From the NCBI GenBank assembly GCA_044508675.1, contig JBIQHF010000001.1:1-64000 (forward strand): a DNA stretch of 64,000 bases. The letters run 5' to 3'. Every line of letters begins with the position of its first letter. Within the stretch, counting starts at the first letter, position 1. The notes beneath the pieces are model-generated. The model saw nothing but the letters and a program-made list of their open reading frames with translations, was not told where the DNA came from and ran no database searches. The translations under genes were made by a program, and so were the position numbers. Shown piece after piece: positions 21,033 through 30,312 of this stretch. The DNA comes from Raineyella sp044508675. GTDB taxonomy: Bacteria > Actinomycetota > Actinomycetes > Propionibacteriales > Propionibacteriaceae.

Positions 21033-22268
21033 TCAGGCCCGCAGGGGCCGGCGCTTCAGCCAGGCGTACGCGAGGATACCGGCGACCAGGCCCCAGAAGG
21101 CCGAGATGATCCCGAAGGGGGCGATGCCGGACAAGGACACCACCAGGGTGATCAGGGAGGCCTCGATCACCGCCGGACCGAAGCCGCCCTCCTGCATGGT
21201 GCCGTGCAGGGAGTTCTGCGCCGGCGCCAGCAGCGCGACCCCGGCCAGGGCGGTCAGCATCGACGCCGGGATGGCGGCGAACACACCGACGATGATCGTG
21301 GCGAGGAAGCCGCCGATCACGTAGAAGACCCCGGTGGAGATGCCGGCCACGTAGCGCCGGTGCTTGTCGGGGTGGGATTCGCTGCTGGTGGCGATGGCCG
21401 CGGTGACCGCTGCCAGGTTCAGCGCATGGCAGCCGAAGAAGGCGAAGACCACCGACATCACGCCCGAGCCGGTCAGCATCAGCCGGTCGTTCGGCTCGTA
21501 CCCGGAGGCGCGCATCACGATCAGGCCGGGGGCGTTCTGCCCGGCCTGGGTGACGATGAACAGCGGCACCGCGATGCCCAGGATCGAGCCGAGGGTGAAG
21601 TGCGGCACGATCAACTCCGGGACGGTCAGTCCGGGCTGGACGTCGAACGTGCCGGTCGATCCGGTGACGACGGCCAGCAGTCCGCCCAGCGCCATGGCCG
21701 CGAACACGGCGTAGCGGGGGAAGAACCGACGGCCGAGGAGGTAGCCGACCACGATGCCGCCGGCGATGATCGGCGTCTCCACCACGGCGCCGGCGACCTT
21801 GATCGCGAACGGCAGCAGCACGCCGGCCAGCACCGCCTGGGTGATCGGCTTCGGCACCGCCGCCAGCAGGCGGCCGATCAGTCCGGTGGCGCCCAGCAGG
21901 ACGCTCAGCACCCCGCAGACGATGTATGCGCCGATCGCCTCGTTGATCGAGTAGCTGTCCAGGGTGGTCATCAGCACGGCCGCCCCGGGGATGGACCAGG
22001 CGATCATCACCGGCTGCTTGGTGACCAGGCTCCCGAGGATGCAGGCGACCCCCGAGCCGACCGAGATGGCCCAGACCCAGGAGCTGGTCACGTCGGCGGA
22101 CAGACCACCGGCGCGGGCGGCCTCCAGCACCACCAGCAGCGGACCGGCGTACGAGATGGCGACCGCCACGAAACCGGCCACGACGGCCGACATCGAGATG
22201 TCACGCCGCAGGTCGTACTTGTGGCCCGAGGGAGCCGACGCGGGTGCCGTCGCCACCTGTTGTTCCAT
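21033..22268 (-). CDS. benzoate/H+ symporter family transporter (BenE-like)
   Basis: Integral membrane protein of 411 residues with about 12 hydrophobic helices. The sequence (for example PLLVVLEAARAGGL near 43 and VIGGFLATIIVGVFAAIP near the C-terminus) matches the BenE family of benzoate:proton symporters. No benzoate ring-opening genes adjoin it, so the substrate in this host is uncertain. ATG has GCGAGGACG 6-10 nt upstream, and a TACGTT element about 20 nt before that could be the -10 box. Confidence 0.85.
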   Translation of the reverse strand: MEQQVATAPASAPSGHKYDLRRDISMSAVVAGFVAVAISYAGPLLVVLEAARAGGLSADVTSSWVWAISVGSGVACILGSLVTKQPVMIAWSIPGAAVLMTTLDSYSINEAIGAYIVCGVLSVLLGATGLIGRLLAAVPKPITQAVLAGVLLPFAIKVAGAVVETPIIAGGIVVGYLLGRRFFPRYAVFAAMALGGLLAVVTGSTGTFDVQPGLTVPELIVPHFTLGSILGIAVPLFIVTQAGQNAPGLIVMRASGYEPNDRLMLTGSGVMSVVFAFFGCHALNLAAVTAAIATSSESHPDKHRRYVAGISTGVFYVIGGFLATIIVGVFAAIPASMLTALAGVALLAPAQNSLHGTMQEGGFGPAVIEASLITLVVSLSGIAPFGIISAFWGLVAGILAYAWLKRRPLRA

Positions 22269-22402
22269 GTCATCGTCCTCGCCTGGGAACGTAGGCGCAA
22301 CGAACCACGCCCACTGTGGTGCGTGTCACGTTAAGGGGGATGGTGGAGGCTCTCACCCCGCCGTGCCGGACAGGGAAACCCAGCCCTGCCGGGTTGGCGA
22401 CG

Positions 22403-25084
22403 TCAGCCGTGCTGGGCCTCGACCAGACGCAGCACGACCTGCTGGGCGCGGATCGCCCGCTCGGCGTCGTCGGCCTTCTCGACCACCAGCCGGCGCAGGG
22501 CAGCAGGTACGTCGGGCTCGGCGGCCAGCCAGGCCCTGGCAGCGGCCGGTACCGGCTGCTCACCCGCCGGCCGGAGCAGGTCGACCTCGACGACGGCCGG
22601 GAACACCCCGGTGACCAGTCGACTGGAGATCTCAATCGGGAAGGAGTCCCACACCCCCCGCAGCCCCTGCCAGTACGGCTCGGCGTACGCCGCCACCAGT
22701 GCGCGGTGGGCAGGGGTGGCGAAGCCCGCCAGCGCGGCGCCGATCTCCTCGTTCGACCAGACCGGCGGGGTCCGGTGCAGCTGCTCCCACGCCCAGTCCT
22801 TCGCCTCGGGGTGCGGGCGACCGACGAGGGCGGTGAGGTGGTGGGCGCGGGCATGCGCGGTCGGGTCCTTCGCCAGCTCGCGGTCGAGCTCGTCCACGTC
22901 GACCCGGTCGAGGGCCGCGAGCGCGACCAGGACCGCCCACCTCAGCTCGGGCCCGACCTCCAGCCCCGGCAGGGCCGGGCCGCGCAGCAGCAGACCGAGC
23001 CGATCGGCGGCCGCCTCCACCTCGTCCCCCTCGACCTGGCCGCCGAACCGGACCGCCGCCCGCGCCCAGGCGAGCTGCTGGTCGGTGCCGGGCCCCGCGC
23101 CCACCAGTCGCTGCCAGGCCCCGTCGAACGCGTCGGCCCAGGCCGGGCCCCGCAGCACACTGGGCAGATAGTCGGCAACGGCCGTGGCGATGTTGGCGGC
23201 CAGGCGCGGCAGCAGCGTCGTGGCGCTCTCGTCGTCACGGCTGTCCAGCCGGCCGGCGTGCTCGACCACCGCCCGCAGGTACTGGGTGGCCGGCAGGCGG
23301 GCGTCGCGGACGTCGGCCCACAGCGCCGACCAGACCTGGGACTGGGCCAACGGGTCGAGCATGGCGCCGGCGCCCTCCAGCGCGACGGCCCGACTGTCCG
23401 GGTCGAGGCGGGTGATCGCGTACGTGAGGTCGTCGTCGTTGGGCAGGATGATGTGCGGGCGCGCCACCAGGCCGGCGCCGATCATGTCCTGCTCGACCGA
23501 CAGGTCGACGTCGCCGGTCAGGTCGAGCTCGAGGCGCCGGACCCGCGGCAGGCGGCCGTCGCCGTCGGCGAGGTAGAGACCGACCGCCACCCGATGCGGA
23601 CGGCGGGCGTCGTCGGGCGACGTACGGTGCAGCCTCACCCGGGCACCGCGCTCCCCCGGCACGCCGCGGCGGACGATCTCCAGCTCGTCGACCCCGGCGG
23701 CCTGCAGCCACTGCTCGGCCCAGGCCCGCAGGTTGCGACCGGAGGTCTCCTCCAGCGCGTCGAGCAGGTGGACCAGCCGGGCCGCCCCGAACGCATGCCG
23801 GGAGAAGTACAGCCGGGCACCGGCGAAGAACGCCTCGTCCCCCACGTACGCGGCCAACTGCTTCAGGACCCCGGCACCCTTGGCGTACGTGATGCCGTCG
23901 AAGTTCTGCCGGGCCGCCTCCAGATCGGGGATGTCCGCGGCGATCGGGTGGGTGGTCGGCAGCCGGTCGGCGGCGTACGCCCATTCCTTGCGGGAGCCGG
24001 CGAACGTGACCCAGGCCTCGTCGAAGCCGGCCGCCTCGCGGCTCAGCCGGGTGCCGATGTACTCCGCGAACGACTCCTTGAGCCACAGGTCGTCCCACCA
24101 CGCCGGGGTGACCAGGTCACCGAACCACATGTGTGCCATCTCGTGCAGCATCGTGTTGGCCCGCTGCTGGCGCTCCTGGCGGGTCGGCCGGGAGGTGAAC
24201 AGGTACTTCTCGTTGAACGTCACGCAGCCGGGGTTCTCCATCGCGCCGATGTTGTACTCGGGCGCGAACAGCTGGTCGTACTTGCCCCACGGGTAGGGGA
24301 ACCCGAACAACTCGTGGCACCGGTCCAGGCCCCTGCGGGTGGTCTCGAACAGCTCGTCGGCATCAAGGTGTTCGGCGAGCGAGGCCCGGCACCACAGGCC
24401 GAGCGGCACCTCGAGCGTCGTCGTCGCCGAGGGGTGGGCCCAGCGGTCCTGGACGTGGTGCCACGGGCCGGCGCAGACCGCGACCAGGTAGGTGGACAGC
24501 GGCGGGGTCGGCTGGAAGGTCGTCCGCACCGCCGAGCGCCCGACCGGTATCCGGGAGGCCACCGGCTGGTTCGACACCACCGACCAGCCAGCGGGGGCGG
24601 TGGTGTGCAGGATGATCGAGCACTTCAGGTCAGGCTGCTCGAAGGTGGCGAAGATCCGCCGGGCGTCGGCCGGCTCCAGGTGCGAGTACAGGTAGGTCTC
24701 CCCGTCGACCGGGTCCACGAAGCGGTGCAGCCCCTGGCCGGTGCGCGAGTAGGCGGACACACCCCGGACCACGACGCGGTTGGGGCGGTTGGGGGCCAAG
24801 CCGGTCAGGTGCAGGGCGGCGCCGTCCCAGACCTCGTCGGGGTCCCGGGCCTCGCCGTTGACCTGCAGCGCGGTGACGCTCTCGCCGAGGTAGTCGAGGC
24901 GTACGTCCTCGAGATGGCTGAGGAAACTCAGCCGGGTGGTCGAGGCGAAGCCGCCCACCCGGGGGTCAGGCGCCCCGGTGAGGTCGAGGTCCACGTCGTA
25001 GGCGTGCACCTCGATGCCGGCGGACCGCTGCTCGGCCTCGGCCTTGGTCAGATTCGCGCTCGTGGTCGGGTTCGGCCTACTCAC
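22403..25084 (-). CDS. pepN: aminopeptidase N (M1 family)
   Basis: Zinc aminopeptidase of 893 residues. GAMEN at 280-284 binds the substrate N-terminus; HEMAH at 314-318 with Glu337 is the HExxH-x18-E zinc site. An ERAP-type helical C-terminal domain follows. No signal peptide, so cytoplasmic. The GTG start has TAGGCT 6 nt upstream; the GGGAGG directly before GTG is too close to act as a normal ribosome site, which favours a leaderless message. Confidence 0.95.
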   Translation of the reverse strand: MSRPNPTTSANLTKAEAEQRSAGIEVHAYDVDLDLTGAPDPRVGGFASTTRLSFLSHLEDVRLDYLGESVTALQVNGEARDPDEVWDGAALHLTGLAPNRPNRVVVRGVSAYSRTGQGLHRFVDPVDGETYLYSHLEPADARRIFATFEQPDLKCSIILHTTAPAGWSVVSNQPVASRIPVGRSAVRTTFQPTPPLSTYLVAVCAGPWHHVQDRWAHPSATTTLEVPLGLWCRASLAEHLDADELFETTRRGLDRCHELFGFPYPWGKYDQLFAPEYNIGAMENPGCVTFNEKYLFTSRPTRQERQQRANTMLHEMAHMWFGDLVTPAWWDDLWLKESFAEYIGTRLSREAAGFDEAWVTFAGSRKEWAYAADRLPTTHPIAADIPDLEAARQNFDGITYAKGAGVLKQLAAYVGDEAFFAGARLYFSRHAFGAARLVHLLDALEETSGRNLRAWAEQWLQAAGVDELEIVRRGVPGERGARVRLHRTSPDDARRPHRVAVGLYLADGDGRLPRVRRLELDLTGDVDLSVEQDMIGAGLVARPHIILPNDDDLTYAITRLDPDSRAVALEGAGAMLDPLAQSQVWSALWADVRDARLPATQYLRAVVEHAGRLDSRDDESATTLLPRLAANIATAVADYLPSVLRGPAWADAFDGAWQRLVGAGPGTDQQLAWARAAVRFGGQVEGDEVEAAADRLGLLLRGPALPGLEVGPELRWAVLVALAALDRVDVDELDRELAKDPTAHARAHHLTALVGRPHPEAKDWAWEQLHRTPPVWSNEEIGAALAGFATPAHRALVAAYAEPYWQGLRGVWDSFPIEISSRLVTGVFPAVVEVDLLRPAGEQPVPAAARAWLAAEPDVPAALRRLVVEKADDAERAIRAQQVVLRLVEAQHG

Positions 25085-25090
25085 CCTCCC

Positions 25091-25096
25091 AGCCTA
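25091..25096 (-). promoter_or_regulatory. -10 box of pepN (leaderless)
   Basis: TAGGCT on the minus strand, then GGGAGG, then the GTG at 25084. Confidence 0.45.
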
Positions 25097-25179
25097 TCGA
25101 CGCAGATCGCCGATCGGGCCGCGGGGACCCGGGCCGGCAGCGATCCCGCCACCGACCCGGGATGTCCGGGATCCTACGT

Positions 25180-26010
25180 TCAGGCCTGCGGGGCCACGAA
25201 GCGGGTCTCCAGGCGGCCGAGGCCGTCGATCTCGACCTCGACGACGTCGCCGGCCTTGAGGAAGACCTGCGGGTCGCGGGCCAGGCCGACACCGCCGGGG
25301 GTGCCAGTCAGGACCAGGTCGCCGGCACGCAGCGTGACGATGGTGGACAGGTACTCGACCAGCTTGGTCGGGGTGAAGACCAGGTCACCGGTGTTGGCCT
25401 GCTGCATGACCTGCCCGTTGACCTTGGTGGAGATCGCCGCGTCGGACGGGTCGAACTCATCGGTCGTCACCAGGTACGGGCCGACCGGGGTGGAGGACTG
25501 CCAGATCTTCCCCTGGAGCCACTCGATGGTGCGCCTCTGGTAGCCGCGCATGGAGACGTCGTCGACCACGGTGTAGCCGGCGATGTACTGGTCCGCATCG
25601 GCCTCGGAGACGCGGTAGGCGTCCGCGCCGATGACCATGCCGAGCTCGCACTCCCAGTCCAGCATCTCGTCCTCGGCCGGGGCGACCACGTCGTCGTACG
25701 GACCGGTGAGCGTGTCGGCGAACTTCGCGAACAGCGTCGGGTACTCGGGCAGCTCGCGGCCCATCTCCTTGATGTGGGTCGCGTAGTTCAGGCCGACGCA
25801 GAAGACCTTGCTCGGGGCGGGCAGGAGCGTCTCCAGCTCTGCGTCGGCCGCGGCGACGGTCTCGCCGGCCGCGGCGGTGGCGACCTCGCGCCACTGTGGG
25901 TCGGCGAGCAGCTCGCTGACGTCGGCGCAGCCCTCGATCAGCGTGTAGGTGTCGCCGTCGAGGCGGGCGGCGGCAGTGCCGTCGGCGGTACGGAGGGTGG
26001 CAAGACGCAT
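25180..26010 (-). CDS. fumarylacetoacetate hydrolase family protein
   Basis: 276-residue enzyme of the FAH superfamily, which includes acylpyruvate hydrolases and decarboxylases of aromatic breakdown. CVGLNYATHIKEMG (about residues 70-83), the metal-binding DWECELGMVIG, and LTGTPGGVG near the C-terminus are the core motifs. ATG at 26010 chosen for the strong GAAGGAG 8 nt upstream and family fit; an upstream in-frame start is less likely. No pathway neighbours. It is divergent from the AI-2E-type gene. Confidence 0.87.
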   Translation of the reverse strand: MRLATLRTADGTAAARLDGDTYTLIEGCADVSELLADPQWREVATAAAGETVAAADAELETLLPAPSKVFCVGLNYATHIKEMGRELPEYPTLFAKFADTLTGPYDDVVAPAEDEMLDWECELGMVIGADAYRVSEADADQYIAGYTVVDDVSMRGYQRRTIEWLQGKIWQSSTPVGPYLVTTDEFDPSDAAISTKVNGQVMQQANTGDLVFTPTKLVEYLSTIVTLRAGDLVLTGTPGGVGLARDPQVFLKAGDVVEVEIDGLGRLETRFVAPQA

Positions 26011-26131
26011 CGTAAAGGCTCCTTCAGGGCAACAGGTCGTGGGACCTGGTTCATCCGGGTCCCTGCTCATCGTCGCCTATCCGGGACCCGGATCGGCGCC
26101 CGGGACCATTCTCAGGAACGCGGGTGGGCCC

Positions 26132-26137
26132 TAGCCT
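26132..26137 (+). promoter_or_regulatory. -10 box of the AI-2E-type gene (leaderless)
   Basis: TAGCCT, then GAGGAC, then the GTG at 26144. Confidence 0.5.
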
Positions 26138-26143
26138 GAGGAC

Positions 26144-27289
26144 GTGACGACACCCCCGGGCCAGGTCCCGCTGCCCCCACCGGACGAGGCAGTGCCGCGC
26201 CCCCTGCGCGTGGCCGCGGCCTGGGGATGGCGTCTGGTCGTGCTGGTCGTGGTCGGCTACGGGGTGTGGACCGTGCTGGCGCGGGTCCCGGTGCTGGTCT
26301 TCTCGACCCTGGTGGCCCTGCTGCTCACCGTCCTGCTCGGCCCGCTGGTCACCTGGCTGCACCGCCGCACGCGCCTTCCCCGCGGCCTCTGGTCCGTACT
26401 GGCGGTGGTGGTCACCGCCGGGCTCCTCGCCGGGGTCCTGACGCTCGTGGGGGAACTCATCGCGCGCGGTGTCGTGCGGACCCACCTCGATCTCACCGGT
26501 GCCCTGTCGCGCCTGCAGGGCTGGCTGCTGACCGGTCCCCTGCACCTGCGGGGCGACCAGGTCGACACCATGATCAGCCAGGCGCAGACCTGGCTGTCGG
26601 AACACGCGACGAACCTGACGCTCGGCGCGGTCCAGGTCGGTTCGTCCGCGGTGGACACGGCCCTGGGCACCGTCCTGTGCCTGGTCACCACGATCTTCCT
26701 GCTGGCCGACGGGCGGCGGATCTGGACCTGCCTGATCGCCGTCCTCCCGCTGCCGTCCCGGGTCCGCATCGACACGGCCGTGCGCAGCAGCTGGCGCAGC
26801 CTGTCCGCCTACCTGCACACCCAACTGCTGGTGGCGGCCCTCGATGCCGTCCTGGTCGGGGCGGCCGCGGCGATCCTGGGGTCGCCGTTCGCACTGCCGA
26901 TGGCGGTGCTGGTCCTCATCACCGCCCTGGTCCCGATCATCGGCGTGATCCTCGGCGGCGGGATCGCCATCCTGGCCATCCTGCTGCTGCAGGGCTGGGC
27001 ACCGGCCCTGGTCATGCTCGCCGTCGTGGTGGGCGTCCAGCAGCTCGAGTCGCACGTCCTGCAGCCGTTCCTGATGGGCCGTGCCGTGGCCCTGCACCCA
27101 CTGGCGGTGATCTTCGCCGTCACCGCCGGGTCGATGATGTTCGGCGTCGCCGGCGCCCTGTTCGCAGTGCCGGCCCTGGCGATGGCGAACGCGGGGATCC
27201 GTACGTACGTCCGTACGCCCCTGCGTCCCGTACGGTCGACGACCGGGGACGGCGCCCCGGAAGCCGATCCCGGGGAGACCGGCAGCTGA
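26144..27289 (+). CDS. AI-2E/PerM family membrane protein
   Basis: Membrane protein of 381 residues in the AI-2E exporter (PerM) family. It has an N-terminal helix pair, a soluble stretch around 120-160, and a C-terminal block of helices with the family-type LQGWAPALVMLAVVVGVQQLESHVLQPFLMG (about residues 284-313). Members move autoinducer-2 or sodium/protons, so the name does not fix the substrate. The next gene starts 16 bp after its stop, and the response regulator follows, suggesting one transcript. Confidence 0.83.
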   Translation: MTTPPGQVPLPPPDEAVPRPLRVAAAWGWRLVVLVVVGYGVWTVLARVPVLVFSTLVALLLTVLLGPLVTWLHRRTRLPRGLWSVLAVVVTAGLLAGVLTLVGELIARGVVRTHLDLTGALSRLQGWLLTGPLHLRGDQVDTMISQAQTWLSEHATNLTLGAVQVGSSAVDTALGTVLCLVTTIFLLADGRRIWTCLIAVLPLPSRVRIDTAVRSSWRSLSAYLHTQLLVAALDAVLVGAAAAILGSPFALPMAVLVLITALVPIIGVILGGGIAILAILLLQGWAPALVMLAVVVGVQQLESHVLQPFLMGRAVALHPLAVIFAVTAGSMMFGVAGALFAVPALAMANAGIRTYVRTPLRPVRSTTGDGAPEADPGETGS

Positions 27290-27305
27290 TGACGGGCGCA
27301 CTGCG

Positions 27306-28022
27306 ATGACGGCCGTGCAGGTGCTGGGGGCGTGCCTGGCGCTGGCGGTCGTCGGCTTCGACCCGTTCGGGGCGCTGGTACTGCTCGCGGCCACCGCACG
27401 GGGGGCGGGCCGACGTGCTGCGGTGGCGTTCACCGCCGCCGGCGCCGCGGTGATCCTGGTGACCGCGCTCGGCCTCGACCTGCTGGCCGGCGCGGTCCTG
27501 CCCCGGCAGGCCCCGCACGTGCCGATGGCGATCTGGGCCGGCGTGGAGGCGGTGGCCGGGCTCGGCCTGCTGCTGTGGGGGGTGCGCCGCTACTGGTTCC
27601 CGCGCCGGCAGCGGGGCGGCCGTTCCGGGGCCGGGACCGGGGCGACCGGAACCGGCCCCGCGGGCCGGCCCACCGGCATCGGCGCCCGGCCGATGGCCGT
27701 GGCCGGCGGCGCGTACGGCCTGACCGTCCTCGGTGACCCCGGATTCTGGGGATTGGTCGCCCTCACCCACCGCCTCACCGAGGGGCCGGCGGTCGGGATC
27801 GTCGCGCTGTGGTGGCTGCTCACCCAGTCCCCGTTGGTCGCCCTCACCCTCGCGATCCTGGTCGGTGCCGGCGAACCGGTCGGGCGGTGGTTGCGCAGCG
27901 CCCGCGCACGGCTGTCCGGGATGGTGACGCGACTCACCACGCCGGCGCTCCTCCTCGTCGGCGCGGTCCTGGTGGCTGATGCCGTAATGTGGCTTCTCAC
28001 GGGGTCGTTCTGGCTGGGATGA
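27306..28022 (+). CDS. small membrane protein, GAP/LysE-like layout
   Basis: 238-residue integral membrane protein with about six hydrophobic helices in two groups of three, joined by a Gly/Arg-rich linker (about residues 100-130). The layout, with a conserved-looking DPFGALVLL in helix 1, recalls LysE/GAP-type exporters, but I do not recognise the family with certainty. The ATG at 27306 is 16 bp after the AI-2E-type gene and 46 bp before the regulator start. Confidence 0.6.
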   Translation: MTAVQVLGACLALAVVGFDPFGALVLLAATARGAGRRAAVAFTAAGAAVILVTALGLDLLAGAVLPRQAPHVPMAIWAGVEAVAGLGLLLWGVRRYWFPRRQRGGRSGAGTGATGTGPAGRPTGIGARPMAVAGGAYGLTVLGDPGFWGLVALTHRLTEGPAVGIVALWWLLTQSPLVALTLAILVGAGEPVGRWLRSARARLSGMVTRLTTPALLLVGAVLVADAVMWLLTGSFWLG

Positions 28023-28068
28023 GAGGGCCGGGACGCCGTCCCTCGGTACGTTGGGAGGCCTAGTCACT

Positions 28069-28734
28069 GTGCGAGTCCTTGTCGTGGAGGATGACCTGTC
28101 ACTGGCCGAGTTGGTGCGCCGCAGCCTCGCGGCCGAGGGGTACAGCGTCGATGTCCAGAACACCGGTCCGAACGGGTTATGGGCCGCCACGGAGCAGCCG
28201 TACGACGCGGTGGTCCTGGACATCATGTTGCCCGGCCTCAACGGCTACGACGTGCTGAAGGGGATCCGGCAGGCCGAGGTCTGGGTCCCGGTGCTGATGC
28301 TCACCGCCAAGGACGGTGACCTGGACGAGGTCGACGCCTTCGACCTGGGCGCCGACGACTACCTCACCAAGCCGTTCAGCCTGGCCGTGCTCAGTGCCCG
28401 CCTGCGGGCGCTCATCCGCCGCGGCAGCCCGATCCGGCCCGCTGTCCTGACGGTCGGCGACCTCACGCTGGACCCCGGCAGCGGGGCGGTCACCCGCGGC
28501 GAGACCGCGATCCAGCTCACCCGCAAGGAGTTCGCGCTGCTGGAGTACCTGATGCGACGCGCCGGCGACATCGTGCCGAAGGCGGAGCTGCTCGACCACG
28601 TGTGGGAGTCGGCGTTCGACGGCGACCCGAACATCGTCGAGGTCTACATCGGCTACCTGCGCCGCAAGATCGACGATCCCTTCGGGATCCACACCATCCA
28701 GACCGTACGGGGGCGCGGCTACCGGATCTCCTGA
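28069..28734 (+). CDS. OmpR-family response regulator
   Basis: DNA-binding response regulator of 221 residues. The receiver domain (1-115) has acidic residues in VVEDD, phospho-acceptor Asp51 in VVLDIMLPG, and Lys101. The winged-helix domain (about 130-221) ends in TVRGRGYRI. GTG at 28069 is chosen because GGGAGG lies 10 nt upstream and receivers begin at this point. Its probable kinase is the next gene, in tail-to-tail orientation with 32 bp between stops. Confidence 0.9.
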   Translation: MRVLVVEDDLSLAELVRRSLAAEGYSVDVQNTGPNGLWAATEQPYDAVVLDIMLPGLNGYDVLKGIRQAEVWVPVLMLTAKDGDLDEVDAFDLGADDYLTKPFSLAVLSARLRALIRRGSPIRPAVLTVGDLTLDPGSGAVTRGETAIQLTRKEFALLEYLMRRAGDIVPKAELLDHVWESAFDGDPNIVEVYIGYLRRKIDDPFGIHTIQTVRGRGYRIS

Positions 28735-28766
28735 CCGGTTCTCGTGACCGGTGCCCGGGCGGTCCC

Positions 28767-30239
28767 TCACTCCTCGCGGTCGTCGTCCTCCGGGTCCTCG
28801 TCCTCCGGGTCCTCGTCCTCACCGGGCGTCACATCGGTTGAGCAGGGCAGGCGCACCTCGAGGCGCGACCCTCCCCACGGGGACTCCCCCGCCGTGACGG
28901 TGCCGCCATGGGCGCTGATGATCCCCCGTACGATCGGCAGCCCGAGCCCTGCGCCACCGTGCCGACGGCCACGGGCCGGGTCCAGGCGCACGAACCGGTC
29001 GAACACCCGGCTCCGTTCCTCGACGGGGATCCCCGGTCCGTCGTCGTCGACGCGGACCACGACCTCGTCGCCCTCGCGGACGACCGACAGTCCCAACCGC
29101 TCGCGGGCGAAGCCACTGGCGTTGTCGACCAGGTTGCGTACCGCCCGGCGGAGCTCGTCGGGGTCGCCCAGGACCCGGCCGGCGGTCAGGTGCGCCTCCA
29201 CCTGCCCGCGCCCGGAGGTCCGTAGCCGGACGACCTCGGCACCGACGATGTCGTCCATGTCCACGTCGACGCGCCGGCTGCGCAGCGTGCCCGCATCGGC
29301 CCGGGCCAGCAGGAGCAGGCCCTCGGTGAGACCGGCCAGGTGCTGGGTCTCGGACCGGAGCAGTGGCAGCACGTCGGGCAACTGCTCGGGCCGGTGCTCC
29401 AGGAGCTCCAGCCCCGCTCCCAGGGCGGCGACCGGGGATCGTAGTTCGTGGCTCGCGTCGGCGACGAACCGGGCCTGGCCGGTCTGCGCCTGCTCGATCC
29501 GGGTCAGCATCGCGTTCATGGTGGTGGCCAGCCGACTGACCTCGTCCTGGCCGGGGGGCACCGGCACCCGGCGATGCAGGTCGACGACGCTGATCTCCTC
29601 GACCGCGGTACGGATCTCCTCGACCGGCCGGAGCGTCCGCCCGACCAGGAGCCACACCGCCCAGCCGCCGAGCATCGCCAGCAGCGGCACCTCGACCAGC
29701 AGCGACACCGCATCCTGGCGCAGCGCCCGCTCCACCGAGCGCAGACTGCCCACGGCCAGCACCACGTACGGCCGGTCCTCGGTCGACACTCCGCGGGCGA
29801 CGACGACCATCGGCTCTCCGGTGAGGGGCGACTCGGCTCCGTAGTCGACCAGGACCTGCCCCGGTGCGGGAACCAGTGCGGAGGCTGGCTCGGACCAGGT
29901 GAAGGTCGAGCTGTAGACCACCGCGTCGGCGCCGGTCCGGCTCGGGTCGACCAGCTGGAGCGGGCCACCGGCACCCAGGTGCCGCGCCTCGGGGTCGAAC
30001 AGCCCTTCGACACCGTCGGCGACGATGATCGCAGCGGCGTCGGCCGCGCGCGAGCGCAGGGAGTCCTCCACCCCGCCGCGCAGCGCGGAGGCGAGCACCG
30101 CCCAGATGATCATCCCGCCGGTGGCCAGCGTGACGGCGATCACCAGGACCGCGACGAGGGCGGCCTTCCCCCGGATCCCGAGCCCCTTCCCGGCCGGCCG
30201 GCCGGTGTCGTCAGCGTTCTGGTCATTGCTGGTGGACAT
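28767..30239 (-). CDS. sensor histidine kinase
   Basis: Membrane sensor kinase of 490 residues. TM1 is about 24-50, an extracytoplasmic domain 51-178, TM2 179-199, then HAMP (200-252). The dimerisation domain has phospho-acceptor His264 in FVADASHELRSP. The ATPase domain has the N box (VRNLVDNA), G1 (DDDGPGIP) and G2 (GGAGLGLPIV). The C-terminus is an unusual acidic tail with two EDEDP repeats. It reads away from the esterase-lysX operon, 73 bp between starts, and towards the response regulator, its likely partner. Confidence 0.9.
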   Translation of the reverse strand: MSTSNDQNADDTGRPAGKGLGIRGKAALVAVLVIAVTLATGGMIIWAVLASALRGGVEDSLRSRAADAAAIIVADGVEGLFDPEARHLGAGGPLQLVDPSRTGADAVVYSSTFTWSEPASALVPAPGQVLVDYGAESPLTGEPMVVVARGVSTEDRPYVVLAVGSLRSVERALRQDAVSLLVEVPLLAMLGGWAVWLLVGRTLRPVEEIRTAVEEISVVDLHRRVPVPPGQDEVSRLATTMNAMLTRIEQAQTGQARFVADASHELRSPVAALGAGLELLEHRPEQLPDVLPLLRSETQHLAGLTEGLLLLARADAGTLRSRRVDVDMDDIVGAEVVRLRTSGRGQVEAHLTAGRVLGDPDELRRAVRNLVDNASGFARERLGLSVVREGDEVVVRVDDDGPGIPVEERSRVFDRFVRLDPARGRRHGGAGLGLPIVRGIISAHGGTVTAGESPWGGSRLEVRLPCSTDVTPGEDEDPEDEDPEDDDREE

Positions 30240-30299
30240 GCCGCCATCCTGCCGCACGCCCGGGCGGCCCGGCGGCCTGCTCCCCGGCCCCGGGTGCCG

Positions 30300-30305
30300 T
30301 AACGT
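30300..30305 (+). promoter_or_regulatory. -10 box of the esterase-lysX operon (leaderless)
   Basis: TAACGT, then GGGCGGT, then the GTG at 30313. It lies in the short divergent region shared with the kinase gene. Confidence 0.45.
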
Positions 30306-30312
30306 GGGCGGT

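Noticed and set aside
21033..26010. BenE-like transporter, pepN and FAH-family gene as one aromatic degradation operon
   Set aside because: pepN lies between them and has its own promoter, and no ring-cleavage or activation genes are nearby.
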